Numbered from the stretch's first letter, positions 30,443 through 39,951 are shown. The stretch is 64,000 bases of DNA from Streptomyces marokkonensis (GCF_008312835.1 NZ_VSKS01000009.1:186001-250000); one strand, 5' to 3'. The notes: generated from the sequence alone by a model not told the origin. Program-made: numbers and translations.

Positions 30443-30628
30443 TCATGCGGCCCGGGCGAACCGGGAGCGCCGGTGGCGGCGGGTATGGCTTTCGGTCTCG
30501 GCTCCGCGTACGGCGGCTCCGCGGCGTGCGGCACGGCGGAGGCGGAGAGCCTCACGGACCTGGCGCTCGTGCTCGGCGGCGCGGACGAGCTCGTCGTGGC
30601 GGAGCTGGTGGAGTGCGTACTCGAACAT
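30443..30628 (-). CDS. Small conserved Arg-rich protein
   Basis: 61 aa from ATG 30628, with AGGGGG 9 bases upstream. It starts MFEYALHQLRHDELVRAAEH and continues as a charged, Arg- and Ala-rich helix with a basic tail. Small proteins with this MFEY opening recur in Streptomyces from memory. There is no membrane segment; the basic tail could bind nucleic acid, but that is speculation. It is located just upstream of the LuxR gene on the same strand. Confidence 0.6.
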   Translation of the reverse strand: MFEYALHQLRHDELVRAAEHERQVREALRLRRAARRGAAVRGAETESHTRRHRRSRFARAA

Positions 30629-30741
30629 GGTGTGGTCCCCCTGGCGGAGTCGGTGTCGGCATCGCTTTACGCGACGCCTCCACCTTCGTCTCCAAGGGGG
30701 GCCGGCCACATCGGGAGAGTTCCGTATCTTCCACGGGCGCG

Positions 30742-30798
30742 GGGCCTTAGAAGGCACTTAGTGAGGTCTCCGGGCTGATCAGGGCCTCCTTAGGCCCC
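30742..30798 (-). terminator. Imperfect inverted repeat, possible terminator
   Basis: GGGGCCTTAGAAGGC (30742-30756) and GCCTCCTTAGGCCCC (30784-30798) match as an inverted repeat at 13 of 15 positions. They lie 75 bases beyond the stop of the small membrane protein gene at 30873. Confidence 0.35.
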
Positions 30799-30872
30799 TC
30801 GGCGCGTTCGGTGTCCCGGATCCGCGCCGTGGCCTCCCGGTCGCCCGAGGATCCCCGGTGAGCTGCGACTTC

Positions 30873-31427
30873 TCAACCAGTGGCGGGCAGGCCCAGGAGT
30901 ACGCCGGTGTACTTGAGGACCGCCAGCAGCAGTCCGATGACGCCGAGCGAGACACCCGCCCAGGCGACCGACGCGATCCAGGGCGCCCGGAGCGTACGGC
31001 CGGGCGTTCCGAAGGCGGGCCTCGCGAGGACCACGGCGCCCACGATCAGCGCGGTCAGGGCGAAGAGGCCGCCCCACAGCGCGGTGGTGTTCCAGGCGTC
31101 GCCGTACACCTCCTTGACCTGGGTGGCGACGCCGGCGTCCGCGGCCGTCTCCAGCTGGCCCAGGAGGGTCTCACGCGCGGCGGCGACCGTGCCCGGCCAG
31201 CTGCCGGTGAGCGAGACGAGGCCAAGCGCCACCGAGACGACCGCCGCGGCACCCTGTCCGACGCCGGACGGGCCCTCCCCCTCGGCCTCCTCGCCGGCCT
31301 CGGATCCGTCCTGCTCCGCGTTCGGTTCCGCTTCCGTGACGTCGTCGGACTCGGCGGCCTCCACCGCCGTCGCGTCGCGCTCGGTGCCGGCCCCGGCTTC
31401 GGTCTCGTCCACTGTCCTGGTTCCCAT
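30873..31427 (-). CDS. Hypothetical membrane protein with acidic N-terminus
   Basis: 184 aa from ATG 31427. Residues 1-60 are a disordered acidic tract rich in Glu, Asp and Ala (TEAEPNAEQDGSEAGEEAEG). Three hydrophobic segments follow: GAAAVVSVALGLVSLTGSW, WGGLFALTALIVGAVVLA and ASVAWAGVSLGVIGLLLAV. Between the first two lies a loop with a possible extracellular helix (AARETLLGQLETAADAG). I recognise no family. It is next to the MMPL/GNAT pair but separated by 35 bases from GNAT on the same strand, so it may be their third operon member. Confidence 0.65.
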   Translation of the reverse strand: MGTRTVDETEAGAGTERDATAVEAAESDDVTEAEPNAEQDGSEAGEEAEGEGPSGVGQGAAAVVSVALGLVSLTGSWPGTVAAARETLLGQLETAADAGVATQVKEVYGDAWNTTALWGGLFALTALIVGAVVLARPAFGTPGRTLRAPWIASVAWAGVSLGVIGLLLAVLKYTGVLLGLPATG

Positions 31428-31462
31428 GCACCGCACCGTACGGACGCTCTCTGAGAGTCCGC

Positions 31463-32035
31463 TCAACGGTCGCTGTGCCGGTGGCTTCCGTGTGCGCGCC
31501 ACTCCGGGGCGAGGACGGACCACACCTCCAGGTCGTGGCGTACGCCGTGGTGGAGATGGGCCTCACGGCGCACGCCGTCGCGCGTCATGCCGAGCCGGCG
31601 GGCGGTGTTGAGGCTCGGCACGTTGCCCGCCGCGGCGACCCATTCGACGCGGTGGATGCCGCGCTGCTCGACGGCCCAGTCGATGAGTACCCGCATCGCG
31701 CGGGTGACGAGCCCGCGTCCCGTGGCGGCGGGCTCCAGCCAGCAGCCGACCTCGCAGGTGCCGTTCCCGGCGTCGAAGTTCAGGGTGAGCACTCCGCCCA
31801 CGAGCTTGCCGTCCAGCCACAGCCCGTGCAGCGAGGCCGTGTCGGCGGCGCGCCAGTCGGCGTACCGCTGGAGCACCTCCCGCGCGCCGGTCACGTCCGT
31901 GGCCCTGGAGCCGAAGGGGACGTACTGGTTGATGAACTCCCGGCCGCGGTCCAGGTGGGCGAGGAACTCCTCGGCGTGCCAGGGCTCCAGCGGGCGCAGT
32001 TCCGCTCCGTCGTCACCCAGTCGTATCGCGTACAT
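31463..32035 (-). CDS. GNAT N-acetyltransferase, RimJ/RimL type
   Basis: 190 aa from ATG 32035, with GAGGAGGAG 11 bases upstream. MYAIRLGDDGAELRPLEPW opens the fold. VGCWLEPAATGRGLVTRAMR is the acetyl-CoA pyrophosphate loop (GxGxxT-like), and GIHRVEWVAAAGNVPSLNTARRLG the GNAT C-terminal motif. It transfers acetyl to an amino group, of a protein N-terminus, amino acid or small molecule. The start lies 23 bases inside the end of the MMPL gene, so translation is probably coupled. Confidence 0.88.
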   Translation of the reverse strand: MYAIRLGDDGAELRPLEPWHAEEFLAHLDRGREFINQYVPFGSRATDVTGAREVLQRYADWRAADTASLHGLWLDGKLVGGVLTLNFDAGNGTCEVGCWLEPAATGRGLVTRAMRVLIDWAVEQRGIHRVEWVAAAGNVPSLNTARRLGMTRDGVRREAHLHHGVRHDLEVWSVLAPEWRAHGSHRHSDR

Positions 32036-34259
32036 CCCGCTGTCGCTCCTCCTCGGCCAGCACGTCCGCCACCTCGGCGTCCGTGGCGGCGGCCAGCCTC
32101 TCATGAGTGGCACGGGCCTCGGGCGGCTCGATGCTGATCCGGGGCAGGATCCGGTCCAGCGAGCGCGGCAGCCACCAGTTGGCGCCGCCGAGCAGATGCA
32201 TGAGCGCGGGAACGAGCAGGGTGCGCAGCACGAAGGCGTCGAGGGCGACGGCCGCGGCGAGCGCGATGCCGAACATGGCGATCACGCGGTCGCCGCTGAG
32301 CACGAAGGCGAGGAAGACCGAAATCATGATCACGGCGGCCGAGTTGATCACCCGGCTGGTCTCCGCGAGGCCGACGCGGACGGCGCGCCGGTTGTCGCCG
32401 GTCTCCAGCCACTCCTCGTACATCCGGCTCACCAGGAACACCTGGTAGTCCATGGAGAGCCCGAAGAGGACGGACACCATGATCACGGGCAGGAAGGGTT
32501 CTATGGGCCCGGCCCGGCCCAGGCCGAGCAGTTCGCTGCCCCAGCCCCACTGGAAGATCGCGACGACGACGCCGAACGCGGCGGCGACGGCGGCCACGTT
32601 CATCGCGGCGGCCTTGAGCGGTATGCCGATCGAGCGGAAGGCCAGCAGGAGCAGCAGACAGCCGAGGCCGATCACGACGCCGACGAAGAGGGGCAGCTTG
32701 TCGACGATGACGTCGGCGAAGTCGTCGTAGCCGGCCGTCACGCCGCCCACGTGCACGTCGAGCGAGGTGCCCGACTCGGCACGGGGCAGCACGTCGGAGC
32801 GCAGCCGGTCGACCAGGTCGCTGGTCGCCTTCGACTGCGGCGACGACTCCGGTACGACGGTGAGGTAGGCGGTGTCGCCGCCCTGGCCGTAGGTCACCGG
32901 CGACGCCGAGGCGACACCGTCGGTGGTGCGCAGGGTGCTGCCGAGGTTGTCCAGGGCGAGCCGGTCCTCGGCGCCCTCGACCTCGGTGACGAGGGTGAGG
33001 GGGCCGTTCACCCCGGGGCCGAAGCCGTCGGCGAGGAGGTCGTAGGCCTGGCGGGTGGTGGAGGTCTTGGGGTCGTTGCCCTGGTCGGAGGTGCCCAGGT
33101 GCAGCGAGAGGGTGGGCAGGGCGAGGACGGCCATGACGACGACCGCGACGGCGCCGAGCAGCTTCGGGTGGCGTTCCACGAACGCCGACCAGCGGGCGGC
33201 GAACCCGGTCGGCACCTCCGGCTCGGGCCCGTGCTCGGCGAGCCGGCGCCGCTCGCGGCGGTTGAGCGCGCGCATGCCGATGAACGACAGCAGGGCGGGC
33301 AGCAGGGTGACGGACGCGGCGACGGTCAGCACCACGGTGAGCGAGGCGGCTATGGCGACGCCGTTGAGGAAGTTCAGCCGGAGGATCAGCATGCCCAGCA
33401 GGGCTATGCACACGGTCGCACCCGCGAAGACGACGGCCCGTCCGGTGGTGGCGACGGCGTTGGTGGCGGCCTCGGCCACACCGAGGCCGCGCTTCAGTCC
33501 GCGTCGGTGCCGGGTGACGATGAACAGCGCGTAGTCGATGCCCACGCCGAGCCCGATCAGCATGCCGAGCATGGGCGCGAAGTCGGCGACGGTCATCACG
33601 TGCCCGAGCAGCACGATCCCCGCGTAGGCGGTGCCGACGCCGACCAGGGCGGTGGCGATGGGCAGCAGTGAGGCGGCGAGCGAGCCGAAGGCGAGGAAGA
33701 GGACGACGGCGGCGACCAGCACGCCGACGACCTCGGCGATGTGCCCGCCGGAGGACTCGCTGAGCTCGACGGCGCTGCCGCTCAGCTCGACGCGCAGCCC
33801 GTCCGTTTCCGCGGCCTTGGCCGTCTCCACCACGTCCGCGGCCTGACCGGCCCCGATCTCGTTGGCCTGGTTCTCGAAGACGACCGTGGCGTAGGCGGTG
33901 CGGCCGTCCTGGCTGACCCGTCCGGCGCCCCCCTCGTCGTACGGACCGCTCACGGCGGCCACGCCGGGCAGGTCCTCGATCCGGTCCAGGGTGCGGGTCA
34001 TGGTCTGCTCGACGCCCGTGTCCCGGACACTGCCGGACGACGTGTGCCAGACCACGTTGTCGCTGTCGCCGCCGAGATCGGGGAAGCCCTCCTTCAGCAG
34101 CTGGGTCGCCCGGCCGGACTCGGTGCCGGGCACCTTGTAGTCGTTGGAGTAGGCGGAACCGGCGGCGAAGGCGCCCGCGGCGACCCCGCCGAGGGCGAGG
34201 AGCCAGAGCAGGACGACGACGAGACGGCGTTGGACACACCAGCGTGCAAGGGCTGCCAC
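32013..34259 (-). CDS. MMPL-family RND transporter
   Basis: 748 aa from GTG 34259, with GGGAGC upstream. It has the typical two-half layout: one helix near the N-terminus (VVVLLWLLALGGVAAGAFA), a large extracytoplasmic loop, five helices, a second helix-loop set, and five more helices. GIDYALFIVTRHR and GLSMDYQVFLVSRMYEEW carry the conserved Asp-Tyr pairs of the proton relay. Related MmpL proteins export lipids or hydrophobic compounds using the proton gradient. The substrate is unknown. It overlaps the GNAT gene by 23 bases, which suggests acetylation and export of related molecules; that link is inferred. Confidence 0.9.
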   Translation of the reverse strand: MAALARWCVQRRLVVVLLWLLALGGVAAGAFAAGSAYSNDYKVPGTESGRATQLLKEGFPDLGGDSDNVVWHTSSGSVRDTGVEQTMTRTLDRIEDLPGVAAVSGPYDEGGAGRVSQDGRTAYATVVFENQANEIGAGQAADVVETAKAAETDGLRVELSGSAVELSESSGGHIAEVVGVLVAAVVLFLAFGSLAASLLPIATALVGVGTAYAGIVLLGHVMTVADFAPMLGMLIGLGVGIDYALFIVTRHRRGLKRGLGVAEAATNAVATTGRAVVFAGATVCIALLGMLILRLNFLNGVAIAASLTVVLTVAASVTLLPALLSFIGMRALNRRERRRLAEHGPEPEVPTGFAARWSAFVERHPKLLGAVAVVVMAVLALPTLSLHLGTSDQGNDPKTSTTRQAYDLLADGFGPGVNGPLTLVTEVEGAEDRLALDNLGSTLRTTDGVASASPVTYGQGGDTAYLTVVPESSPQSKATSDLVDRLRSDVLPRAESGTSLDVHVGGVTAGYDDFADVIVDKLPLFVGVVIGLGCLLLLLAFRSIGIPLKAAAMNVAAVAAAFGVVVAIFQWGWGSELLGLGRAGPIEPFLPVIMVSVLFGLSMDYQVFLVSRMYEEWLETGDNRRAVRVGLAETSRVINSAAVIMISVFLAFVLSGDRVIAMFGIALAAAVALDAFVLRTLLVPALMHLLGGANWWLPRSLDRILPRISIEPPEARATHERLAAATDAEVADVLAEEERQRDVRDTTG

Positions 34260-34419
34260 GGACGTGCTCCCAGGGTGACTCGATGTGGATCTTTGGCCGG
34301 GAACCGTCGAACGAATACCGAACAGCCCGCAAAGAACGCATGAGCAATGCACTGCCACTGTTACAGGCGAAAGTGATCGTTTGTCGCTTTCGTGCACTAA
34401 CTCACATTTCCGGATCCGG

Positions 34420-34764
34420 TCAGTCGAACTGGTCCCCCAGGGCCATCACCAGCAGTCCCGCGACCAACAGCCACAACGCCCTGCGCGTACGCCCCCGCAC
34501 TCCCAGGACGGCCGCCAGGCCACACACGGCGGCCCCGCCTGCGTACGCGGCCGGGACGAGGACCGGCGCGGAGCCGGCGACCCGGAGCAGCGCCGCGGCC
34601 ACCCCCGCCAGGGCCAGCACACCCCCGGTGCCCGCTGCGGCCCACCGCGCCCGCCGTGCCTCGCCCTCCCCGTCGCCGGCCTGCTCGGCCCGCTCGTCGT
34701 CGAGGCCGGCGGCGTCATCGGCCTGAGTGTCCGGCAACGGGTCGGAATCAGCGCGTCCACTCAT
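34420..34764 (-). CDS. Small hypothetical membrane protein
   Basis: 114 aa from ATG 34764. An acidic soluble N-terminus (SDPLPDTQADDAAGLDDE) is followed by hydrophobic segments WAAAGTGGVLALAGVAAALL, VLVPAAYAGGAAVCGLAAVL and ALWLLVAGLLVMALG. No ribosome site precedes the ATG, but TACGCT, a plausible -10, lies about 10 bases upstream, which suggests leaderless transcription. No family recognised. It is divergent from the methyltransferase gene. Confidence 0.6.
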   Translation of the reverse strand: MSGRADSDPLPDTQADDAAGLDDERAEQAGDGEGEARRARWAAAGTGGVLALAGVAAALLRVAGSAPVLVPAAYAGGAAVCGLAAVLGVRGRTRRALWLLVAGLLVMALGDQFD

Positions 34765-34951
34765 GGCGCGGGAGCGTAGCGCGTCGGACCCGAAATCCCG
34801 GATGCGGGTCCCGGTGCGCACCTGTTAGCGTCCGCCGGTCCGACGTTCCGCGGCAGTCCGCCGCCGGCCGAAGCAGGTGCTTTGATGCTTGTCCGCCCGA
34901 TCTCCGACGCGACCCCTTGCATCTTCACGGCCCCGAGGAGCCCGTTCACCG

Positions 34952-35755
34952 ATGTCGGACATCACATCGAACACCCCGCACGACGATCTCGCTAGCCGCC
35001 TCGCCCTCCCCCGCTACCCCCGCAGCGGCGCCTACGACGCCCGCTGGACCATCGACAACGCGATGGGCCCGCACGCGCTGTGGCTGCTGGAGTGGCTCGC
35101 CCCGGCCCTCGGCCTCGACACCCTGCGCCCCGGCGCACGGGTGCTCGATCTGGGCTGCGGCCGCGCCATGACCTCGGTCTTCCTGGCCAAGGAGTACGAC
35201 GTCCAGGTCACCGCGGCCGACCTGTGGATCAGGCCGGACGACAACGCCCGCCGGATCGCCGAGGCCGGCGTCGCCGACCGGGTGCTGCCGGTGCTCGCCG
35301 AGGCGCACGACCTGCCCTTCGGTGAGGAGAGCTTCGACGCGATCGTGTCGATCGACGCGTACCAGTACTTCGGCACCGACGATCTCTACCTCCCGACGCT
35401 GGCCCGGCTGCTCAGGCCGGGCGGGCGGATCGGTGTCGTCGTCCCGGCGATTTCCGTGGAGATCGCGGGAACCGAGCCGCCGGAGCACCTGAAGCCGTTC
35501 TGGGACCCCGCGTTCTGGTGCTTCCACAGTCCCGCCTGGTGGCGCCGCCACTGGACCCGCAGCGGGGCCGTGGAGGTCGAGACGGCCGACTGGCTGCGGG
35601 ACGGCTGGCGGGAGTGGCTGCTCTGGTGCGACGTCGTCGCGGAGCAGAGCACGGAGGAGTTCCACGTGCGGACGAGCCGGGAGAACGGGGACATGCTGCG
35701 CGCGGACCGGGGCCGCACCCTGGGCTTCGCGCGCGTGGTGGGACGCAGGCCCTGA
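34952..35755 (+). CDS. Class I SAM-dependent methyltransferase
   Basis: 267 aa from ATG 34952, with GAGGAG 11 bases upstream; the frame is open from 34889. VLDLGCGRAMTSVFLA is motif I for SAM binding, EAHDLPFGEESFDAIVSIDA motif II, and ARLLRPGGRIGVVVP motif III. There is no hydrophobic start and the tail is aromatic-rich (PFWDPAFWCFHSPAWWRRHW). By eye it belongs to the small-molecule (UbiE/cyclopropane synthase-like) methyltransferases. Substrate unknown. A -10-like TAGCGT is at about 34826. It converges with gatB across an exceptional palindrome. Confidence 0.82.
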   Translation: MSDITSNTPHDDLASRLALPRYPRSGAYDARWTIDNAMGPHALWLLEWLAPALGLDTLRPGARVLDLGCGRAMTSVFLAKEYDVQVTAADLWIRPDDNARRIAEAGVADRVLPVLAEAHDLPFGEESFDAIVSIDAYQYFGTDDLYLPTLARLLRPGGRIGVVVPAISVEIAGTEPPEHLKPFWDPAFWCFHSPAWWRRHWTRSGAVEVETADWLRDGWREWLLWCDVVAEQSTEEFHVRTSRENGDMLRADRGRTLGFARVVGRRP

Positions 35756-35780
35756 CCTCGTGACCAACCGGCGCTGATCG

Positions 35781-35826
35781 CATGACAGGGGGGACGCACC
35801 CGGCCGGGTGCGTCCCCCCTGTCATG
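35781..35826. terminator. Perfect 46-bp palindrome, bidirectional terminator
   Basis: Two exact 23-base arms (35781-35803 and 35804-35826) meet with no spacer. The sequence sits between the converging methyltransferase (stop 35755) and gatB (stop 35837) and would fold identically in either transcript. Confidence 0.75.
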
Positions 35827-35836
35827 TCCCGGTGTC

Positions 35837-37351
35837 TCAGCCCTCGCTGACGCCCAGCTTCTGCAGGATCAGCTCCTTGACGCGGGCCGCGTCCGCCTGG
35901 CCGCGCGTGGCCTTCATGACGGCGCCGACCAGCGCGCCGGCCGCGGCCACCTTGCCGCCGCGGATCTTGTCCGCGATGGCCGGGTTGCCGGCGATGGCCT
36001 CGTCCACGGCCGTGGTGAGCGCGCCCTCGTCGGAGACGACCTTCAGACCGCGCTTGTCGACGACCTCGTCCGGAGTGCCCTCGCCCGCGAGCACGCCCTC
36101 GATGACCTGGCGGGCCAGCTTGTCGTTGAGCGAACCCTCGGACACCAGCTCGGTGACCCGGGCCACCTGCGCCGGGGTGATCGCCAGCTCGTCGAGCGCC
36201 TTGCCGGACTCGTTGGCGGCACGGGCGAGCTCGCCCATCCACCACTTGCGGGCGGAGGCGGCGTCGGCTCCGGCGTCGATGGTGGCGACGATCGGATCCA
36301 GCGCCCCGGCGTTGAGGATCGCCTGCATGTCGGTGCCGGAGATCCCCCACTCCTCGCGGAGCCGGCTACGGCGCACCAGGGGCAGTTCGGGCAGTCCCGC
36401 GCGCAGTTCCTCGACCCACTCGCGCGAGGGCGCCACGGGCACCAGGTCGGGCTCCGGGAAGTACCGGTAGTCCTCGGCCTCCTCCTTCACCCGGCCGGAG
36501 GTCGTGGAGCCCGTGTCCTCGTGGAAGTGCCGGGTCTCCTGGACGATCGTTCCGCCGGCGCCGAGCACGGCCGCGTGCCGCTGGATCTCGAACCGGGCGG
36601 CACGCTCGACGGACCGCAGCGAGTTGACGTTCTTCGTCTCGCTCCGGGTGCCGAACTTGTCGGCCCCCTTCGGCATGAGCGAGAGGTTGACGTCACACCG
36701 CATCTGGCCCATCTCCATACGGGCCTCGGACACACCGAGCGCCCGGATGAGTTCGCGCAGCTCACGGACGTAGGCCCGCGCGACCTCGGGAGCGCGCTCG
36801 CCCGCGCCGACGATCGGCTTGGTGACGATCTCGATGAGCGGGATGCCCGCGCGGTTGTAGTCGAGCAGCGAGTGGGACGCGCCGTGGATGCGCCCGGTGG
36901 CACCGCCCACGTGCGTGGACTTCCCGGTGTCCTCCTCCATGTGGGCGCGCTCGATCTCCACACGGAAGGTCTCGCCGTCCTCCAGCTGCACGTCGAGGTA
37001 GCCGTTGAAGGCGATCGGCTCGTCGTACTGGGAGGTCTGGAAGTTCTTCGGCATGTCCGGATAGAAGTAGTTCTTCCGGGCGAAGCGGCACCATTCGGCG
37101 ATCTCGCAGTTCAGCGCGAGACCGATCTTGACTGCGGACTCGACGCCGATCGCGTTGACGACCGGGAGAGCGCCGGGCAGGCCGAGGCAGACGGGACAGG
37201 TCTGCGAGTTGGCGTCGGCGCCCAGCTCGGTCGAGCACCCGCAGAACATCTTGGTCTTGGTGCCGAGTTCGACATGGACCTCGAGGCCCATGACGGGGTC
37301 GTACGACGCGAGAGCGTCCTCGTACGACACCAGGTCGGTCGTGGTGGTCAC
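35837..37351 (-). CDS. gatB: Aspartyl/glutamyl-tRNA amidotransferase subunit B
   Basis: 504 aa. [20 protein letters not shown] opens the GatB catalytic fold, with the CPVCLGLPG zinc cysteines following. [15 protein letters not shown] and [11 protein letters not shown] are family signatures. The C-terminal YqeY/GatB tRNA-binding tail runs from about residue 360 to the end. With GatA and GatC it converts Glu-tRNA(Gln), and often Asp-tRNA(Asn), to the amide; GatB carries the kinase/transamidase site. It is the last gene of gatC-gatA-(37367)-gatB. Confidence 0.96.
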   Translation of the reverse strand: MTTTTDLVSYEDALASYDPVMGLEVHVELGTKTKMFCGCSTELGADANSQTCPVCLGLPGALPVVNAIGVESAVKIGLALNCEIAEWCRFARKNYFYPDMPKNFQTSQYDEPIAFNGYLDVQLEDGETFRVEIERAHMEEDTGKSTHVGGATGRIHGASHSLLDYNRAGIPLIEIVTKPIVGAGERAPEVARAYVRELRELIRALGVSEARMEMGQMRCDVNLSLMPKGADKFGTRSETKNVNSLRSVERAARFEIQRHAAVLGAGGTIVQETRHFHEDTGSTTSGRVKEEAEDYRYFPEPDLVPVAPSREWVEELRAGLPELPLVRRSRLREEWGISGTDMQAILNAGALDPIVATIDAGADAASARKWWMGELARAANESGKALDELAITPAQVARVTELVSEGSLNDKLARQVIEGVLAGEGTPDEVVDKRGLKVVSDEGALTTAVDEAIAGNPAIADKIRGGKVAAAGALVGAVMKATRGQADAARVKELILQKLGVSEG

Positions 37352-37366
37352 GGTGAAACTTCCCTC

Positions 37367-37606
37367 TCAGCCCAGCAGGACGTCGTCGTCGCCCAGCCGC
37401 TTCAGCTCGCGGTAGAGGATGGCGAGGCCGGTGACGATGGCGGCGGCGGACACGGTGGCGTCGATCAGGACCAGCGTGTCCTTCTCCAGCCGGGCCTTCT
37501 TGACGCGCTTGGCGACGCCGATCGCGCCGATGGCGGTGGCGGCCATGGACAGGTACGTACCGGACTTGGACTTCTTGAAGCCTTTGGCCTTGGTCAGTGC
37601 ACTCAC
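37367..37606 (-). CDS. Small membrane protein inside the gat operon
   Basis: 79 aa from GTG 37606, which overlaps the gatA stop by four bases (GTGA). That indicates translational coupling. A basic N-terminus ([12 protein letters not shown]) precedes two hydrophobic segments, [16 protein letters not shown] and [20 protein letters not shown]. It then ends in a charged tail with REL and GDDDVLL. No family recognised. It lies 15 bases before gatB, so it is made together with the amidotransferase; whether it assists it or is merely linked is unknown. Confidence 0.7.
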   Translation of the reverse strand: MSALTKAKGFKKSKSGTYLSMAATAIGAIGVAKRVKKARLEKDTLVLIDATVSAAAIVTGLAILYRELKRLGDDDVLLG

Positions 37607-39099
37607 AGCGACGGAGCCTCCTCGAGCAACGGGTGGCCCCACTTTTCCACGAAGGCGGCCTCGACGGCGGCACCCACCTTGTACAGGCGGTCGTCCTTCA
37701 TGACCGGGGCGATGATCTGCAGTCCGACCGGCAGGCCGTCCTCGGGCGCGAGGCCGCAGGGCAGCGACATGGCGGCGTTGCCGGCCAGGTTGGTCGGGAT
37801 GGTGCACAGGTCGGCGAGGTACATCGCCATCGGGTCGTCGGCGCGCTCGCCGATCGGGAAGGCGGTGGTGGGTGTCGTCGGGGAGACGATCACGTCGACC
37901 TGCTCGAACGCCTTGTCGAAGTCCTGCTTGATCAGCGTGCGGACCTTCTGGGCGCTGCCGTAGTACGCGTCGTAGTAGCCGGAGCTGAGCGCGTAGGTGC
38001 CGAGCATGATGCGGCGCTTGACCTCGTCACCGAAGCCGGCCTCGCGGGTCAGCGAGGTGACCTCCTCGGCGGAGTGCGAGCCGTCGTCGCCGGTCCGCAG
38101 GCCGTAGCGCAGGCCGTCGAAGCGGGCGAGGTTGGACGAGCACTCGGAGGGCGCGATCAGGTAGTAGGCCGACAGCGCGAGGTCGAACGAGGGGCAGTCC
38201 AGCTCCACGATCTCGGCGCCCAGCCCCTTCAGCAGCTCGACGGACTCGTCGAACCGCTGGATGACGCCGGCCTGGTACCCCTCCCCGCGGAACTGCTTGA
38301 CGACGCCGACGCGCATACCGGCGACGGACCCGTTGCGGGCGGCCGCGACGACCGGCGGGACCGGCTCGTCGATGGAGGTGGAGTCGAGCGGGTCGTGCCC
38401 GGCGATCACCTCGTGCAGCAGGGCGGCGTCCAGGACCGTACGGGCACAGGGGCCGCCCTGGTCCAGGGAGCTGGAGAAGGCGACCATGCCGTACCGGGAG
38501 ACCGCGCCGTACGTCGGCTTGACGCCGACGGTGCCGGTGACGGCGGCCGGCTGGCGGATGGACCCGCCGGTGTCGGTGCCGATGGCGAGGGGGGCCTGGA
38601 AGGACGCGAGGGCGGCGGACGACCCACCACCCGACCCCCCGGGGATCCGGGTCAGGTCCCAGGGGTTGCCGGTCGGCCCGTAGGCGCTGTTCTCGGTGCT
38701 GGACCCCATGGCGAACTCGTCCATGTTGGTCTTGCCGAGGATGACGACGTCGGCGGCCTTGAGCCGCTTGGTGAGCGTCGCGTCGTACGGCGGGATCCAG
38801 CCCTCGAGGATCTTGGAACCGACGGTGGTCGGAATGCCCTCGGTGGTGAAGATGTCCTTCAGCGCGAGCGGGACGCCGGCCAGCGGACCGAGCTCCTCGC
38901 CACGGGCGCGCTTCTCGTCGACGGCACGCGCCTGCGCCAGTGCGCCCTCGCGGTCGACGTGCAGGAAGGCGTGCACCTTCTCGTCGACGGCCTCGATGCG
39001 GGCCAGGTGCGCCTCGGTGACCTCGACGGCGGTGAGCTCGCCGGAGGCGATCCTCGCGGCGGTCTCGGCGGCGGTGAGCTTGATGATGTGATCGCTCAT
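37603..39099 (-). CDS. gatA: Aspartyl/glutamyl-tRNA amidotransferase subunit A
   Basis: 498 aa. This is an amidase-signature enzyme: the catalytic Lys is in [16 protein letters not shown], and the Ser-cisSer-Ser residues are in [15 protein letters not shown] followed by [13 protein letters not shown]. It hydrolyses glutamine and channels ammonia to GatB. The start ATG lies 6 bases after the gatC stop, and the gene overlaps the next small gene by four bases. Confidence 0.96.
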   Translation of the reverse strand: MSDHIIKLTAAETAARIASGELTAVEVTEAHLARIEAVDEKVHAFLHVDREGALAQARAVDEKRARGEELGPLAGVPLALKDIFTTEGIPTTVGSKILEGWIPPYDATLTKRLKAADVVILGKTNMDEFAMGSSTENSAYGPTGNPWDLTRIPGGSGGGSSAALASFQAPLAIGTDTGGSIRQPAAVTGTVGVKPTYGAVSRYGMVAFSSSLDQGGPCARTVLDAALLHEVIAGHDPLDSTSIDEPVPPVVAAARNGSVAGMRVGVVKQFRGEGYQAGVIQRFDESVELLKGLGAEIVELDCPSFDLALSAYYLIAPSECSSNLARFDGLRYGLRTGDDGSHSAEEVTSLTREAGFGDEVKRRIMLGTYALSSGYYDAYYGSAQKVRTLIKQDFDKAFEQVDVIVSPTTPTTAFPIGERADDPMAMYLADLCTIPTNLAGNAAMSLPCGLAPEDGLPVGLQIIAPVMKDDRLYKVGAAVEAAFVEKWGHPLLEEAPSL

Positions 39100-39105
39100 G
39101 GCGGG

Positions 39106-39402
39106 TTACTCCTCCCCCAGGATCTGCGGCACCTTGAAACGCTGCTGCTCCTGGGCCGGGGCGCTGGAGAGCGCCTGCTCGGGGGTGAGCGAGGGACGGA
39201 CCTCGTCCGGCCGCATGACGTTGGTCAGCGGGAGCGGGTGCGAGGTCGGCGGTACGTCTTGGTCGGCGACCTCGCTGACGCGGGCGACCGCGCCGATGAT
39301 GTCGTCGAGCTGGCCTGCGAAGTGGTCGAGCTCTTCGGGCTTCAGCTCCAGACGCGCCAGCCGGGCGAGGTGGGCGACCTCCTCGCGCGTGATGCCAGGC
39401 AT
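39106..39402 (-). CDS. gatC: Aspartyl/glutamyl-tRNA amidotransferase subunit C
   Basis: 98 aa from ATG 39402; the frame extends much further upstream but only as repeat-rich non-coding sequence. It begins [20 protein letters not shown], the helical GatC signature, and ends with the extended chain that wraps around GatA ([25 protein letters not shown]). It stabilises GatA-GatB contact. First gene of the operon; TAGGAT at 39443-39448 is a plausible -10. Confidence 0.94.
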   Translation of the reverse strand: MPGITREEVAHLARLARLELKPEELDHFAGQLDDIIGAVARVSEVADQDVPPTSHPLPLTNVMRPDEVRPSLTPEQALSSAPAQEQQRFKVPQILGEE

Positions 39403-39442
39403 GCAGCGATCCTCTGGGGTGAGTGTGTGTGGTTTGGGCCCA

Positions 39443-39448
39443 ATCCTA
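39443..39448 (-). promoter_or_regulatory. -10-like box for the gat operon
   Basis: TAGGAT on the minus strand fits TAnnnT and lies about 40 bases before the gatC ATG. The -35 is not convincing. Confidence 0.35.
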
Positions 39449-39562
39449 TGGGGCGAGGAGCCGTGCCGGTGAAACCCTTTCCGGGGGCCGGTGCCGGGGG
39501 CGGCGCCGGCGCTGGCGGATCCGCGGCGATCGGGGCCCACCGGGGCCTGTTCCGCACCCGGC

Positions 39563-39736
39563 GCTCGCGGGGGTGCCCGGCGTCGGTGCGGACCGGGTGG
39601 TGTTCGCGCAGCCCGGCGCTCATGGGGTGCCGGCGGGCCCACCGTGCCGGGCTCGCGGGGTGCCCCGTGCTGGTGCGGGCCGGAGGGTGTTCGCGCAGCC
39701 CGGCGCCAACGGGGTGCCGTCGCGCCCACCCGTGCC
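39563..39736. repeat. Diverged 87-bp tandem duplication
   Basis: Two neighbouring 87-bp units (39563-39649, 39650-39736) share blocks such as TGTTCGCGCAGCCCGGCGC (39601 and 39688) and CGGGGTGC-type stretches. They are followed at about 39775-39835 by three or four imperfect 16-bp units based on GGCCCGCGGGAGCGAG. No protein is supported. Confidence 0.65.
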
Positions 39737-39842
39737 GCCCCAGCGGCACGACTGCCCGCGGAAGCGGGGGCCCGCGGGAATGGCGGGGCCCGCAGGAGCG
39801 AGGGCCCGCGGGAGCGAGGGCCCGCGCAAGCGGCGTTGGCCC

Positions 39843-39950
39843 GCAGACGCGGCGTCGGCCGCAGACGCGGCGTCGGCCGCAGACGCGGCGTCGGCCGCAG
39901 ACGCGGCGTCGGCCGCAGACGCGGCGTCGGCCGCAGACGCGGCGTGCAGA
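39843..39950. repeat. 18-bp minisatellite, six units
   Basis: GCAGACGCGGCGTCGGCC is repeated six times without change at 39843, 39861, 39879, 39897, 39915 and 39933. The last unit is truncated where it meets the next array. Neither strand gives a convincing protein; the frames translate to ADAASA or PQTRRR monotony. Confidence 0.85.
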
Positions 39951-39951
39951 C

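Noticed and set aside
26748-30761. 1337-codon open frame on the plus strand
   Set aside because: It is antisense to the LuxR/AAA regulator, has no start signal and translates to low-complexity Gly/Val/Ala/Arg. It is a shadow of the real gene in high-GC DNA.
39843-39950. CRISPR-like array
   Set aside because: The units are head-to-tail with no spacers of independent sequence, and no cas genes are near. It is a minisatellite.
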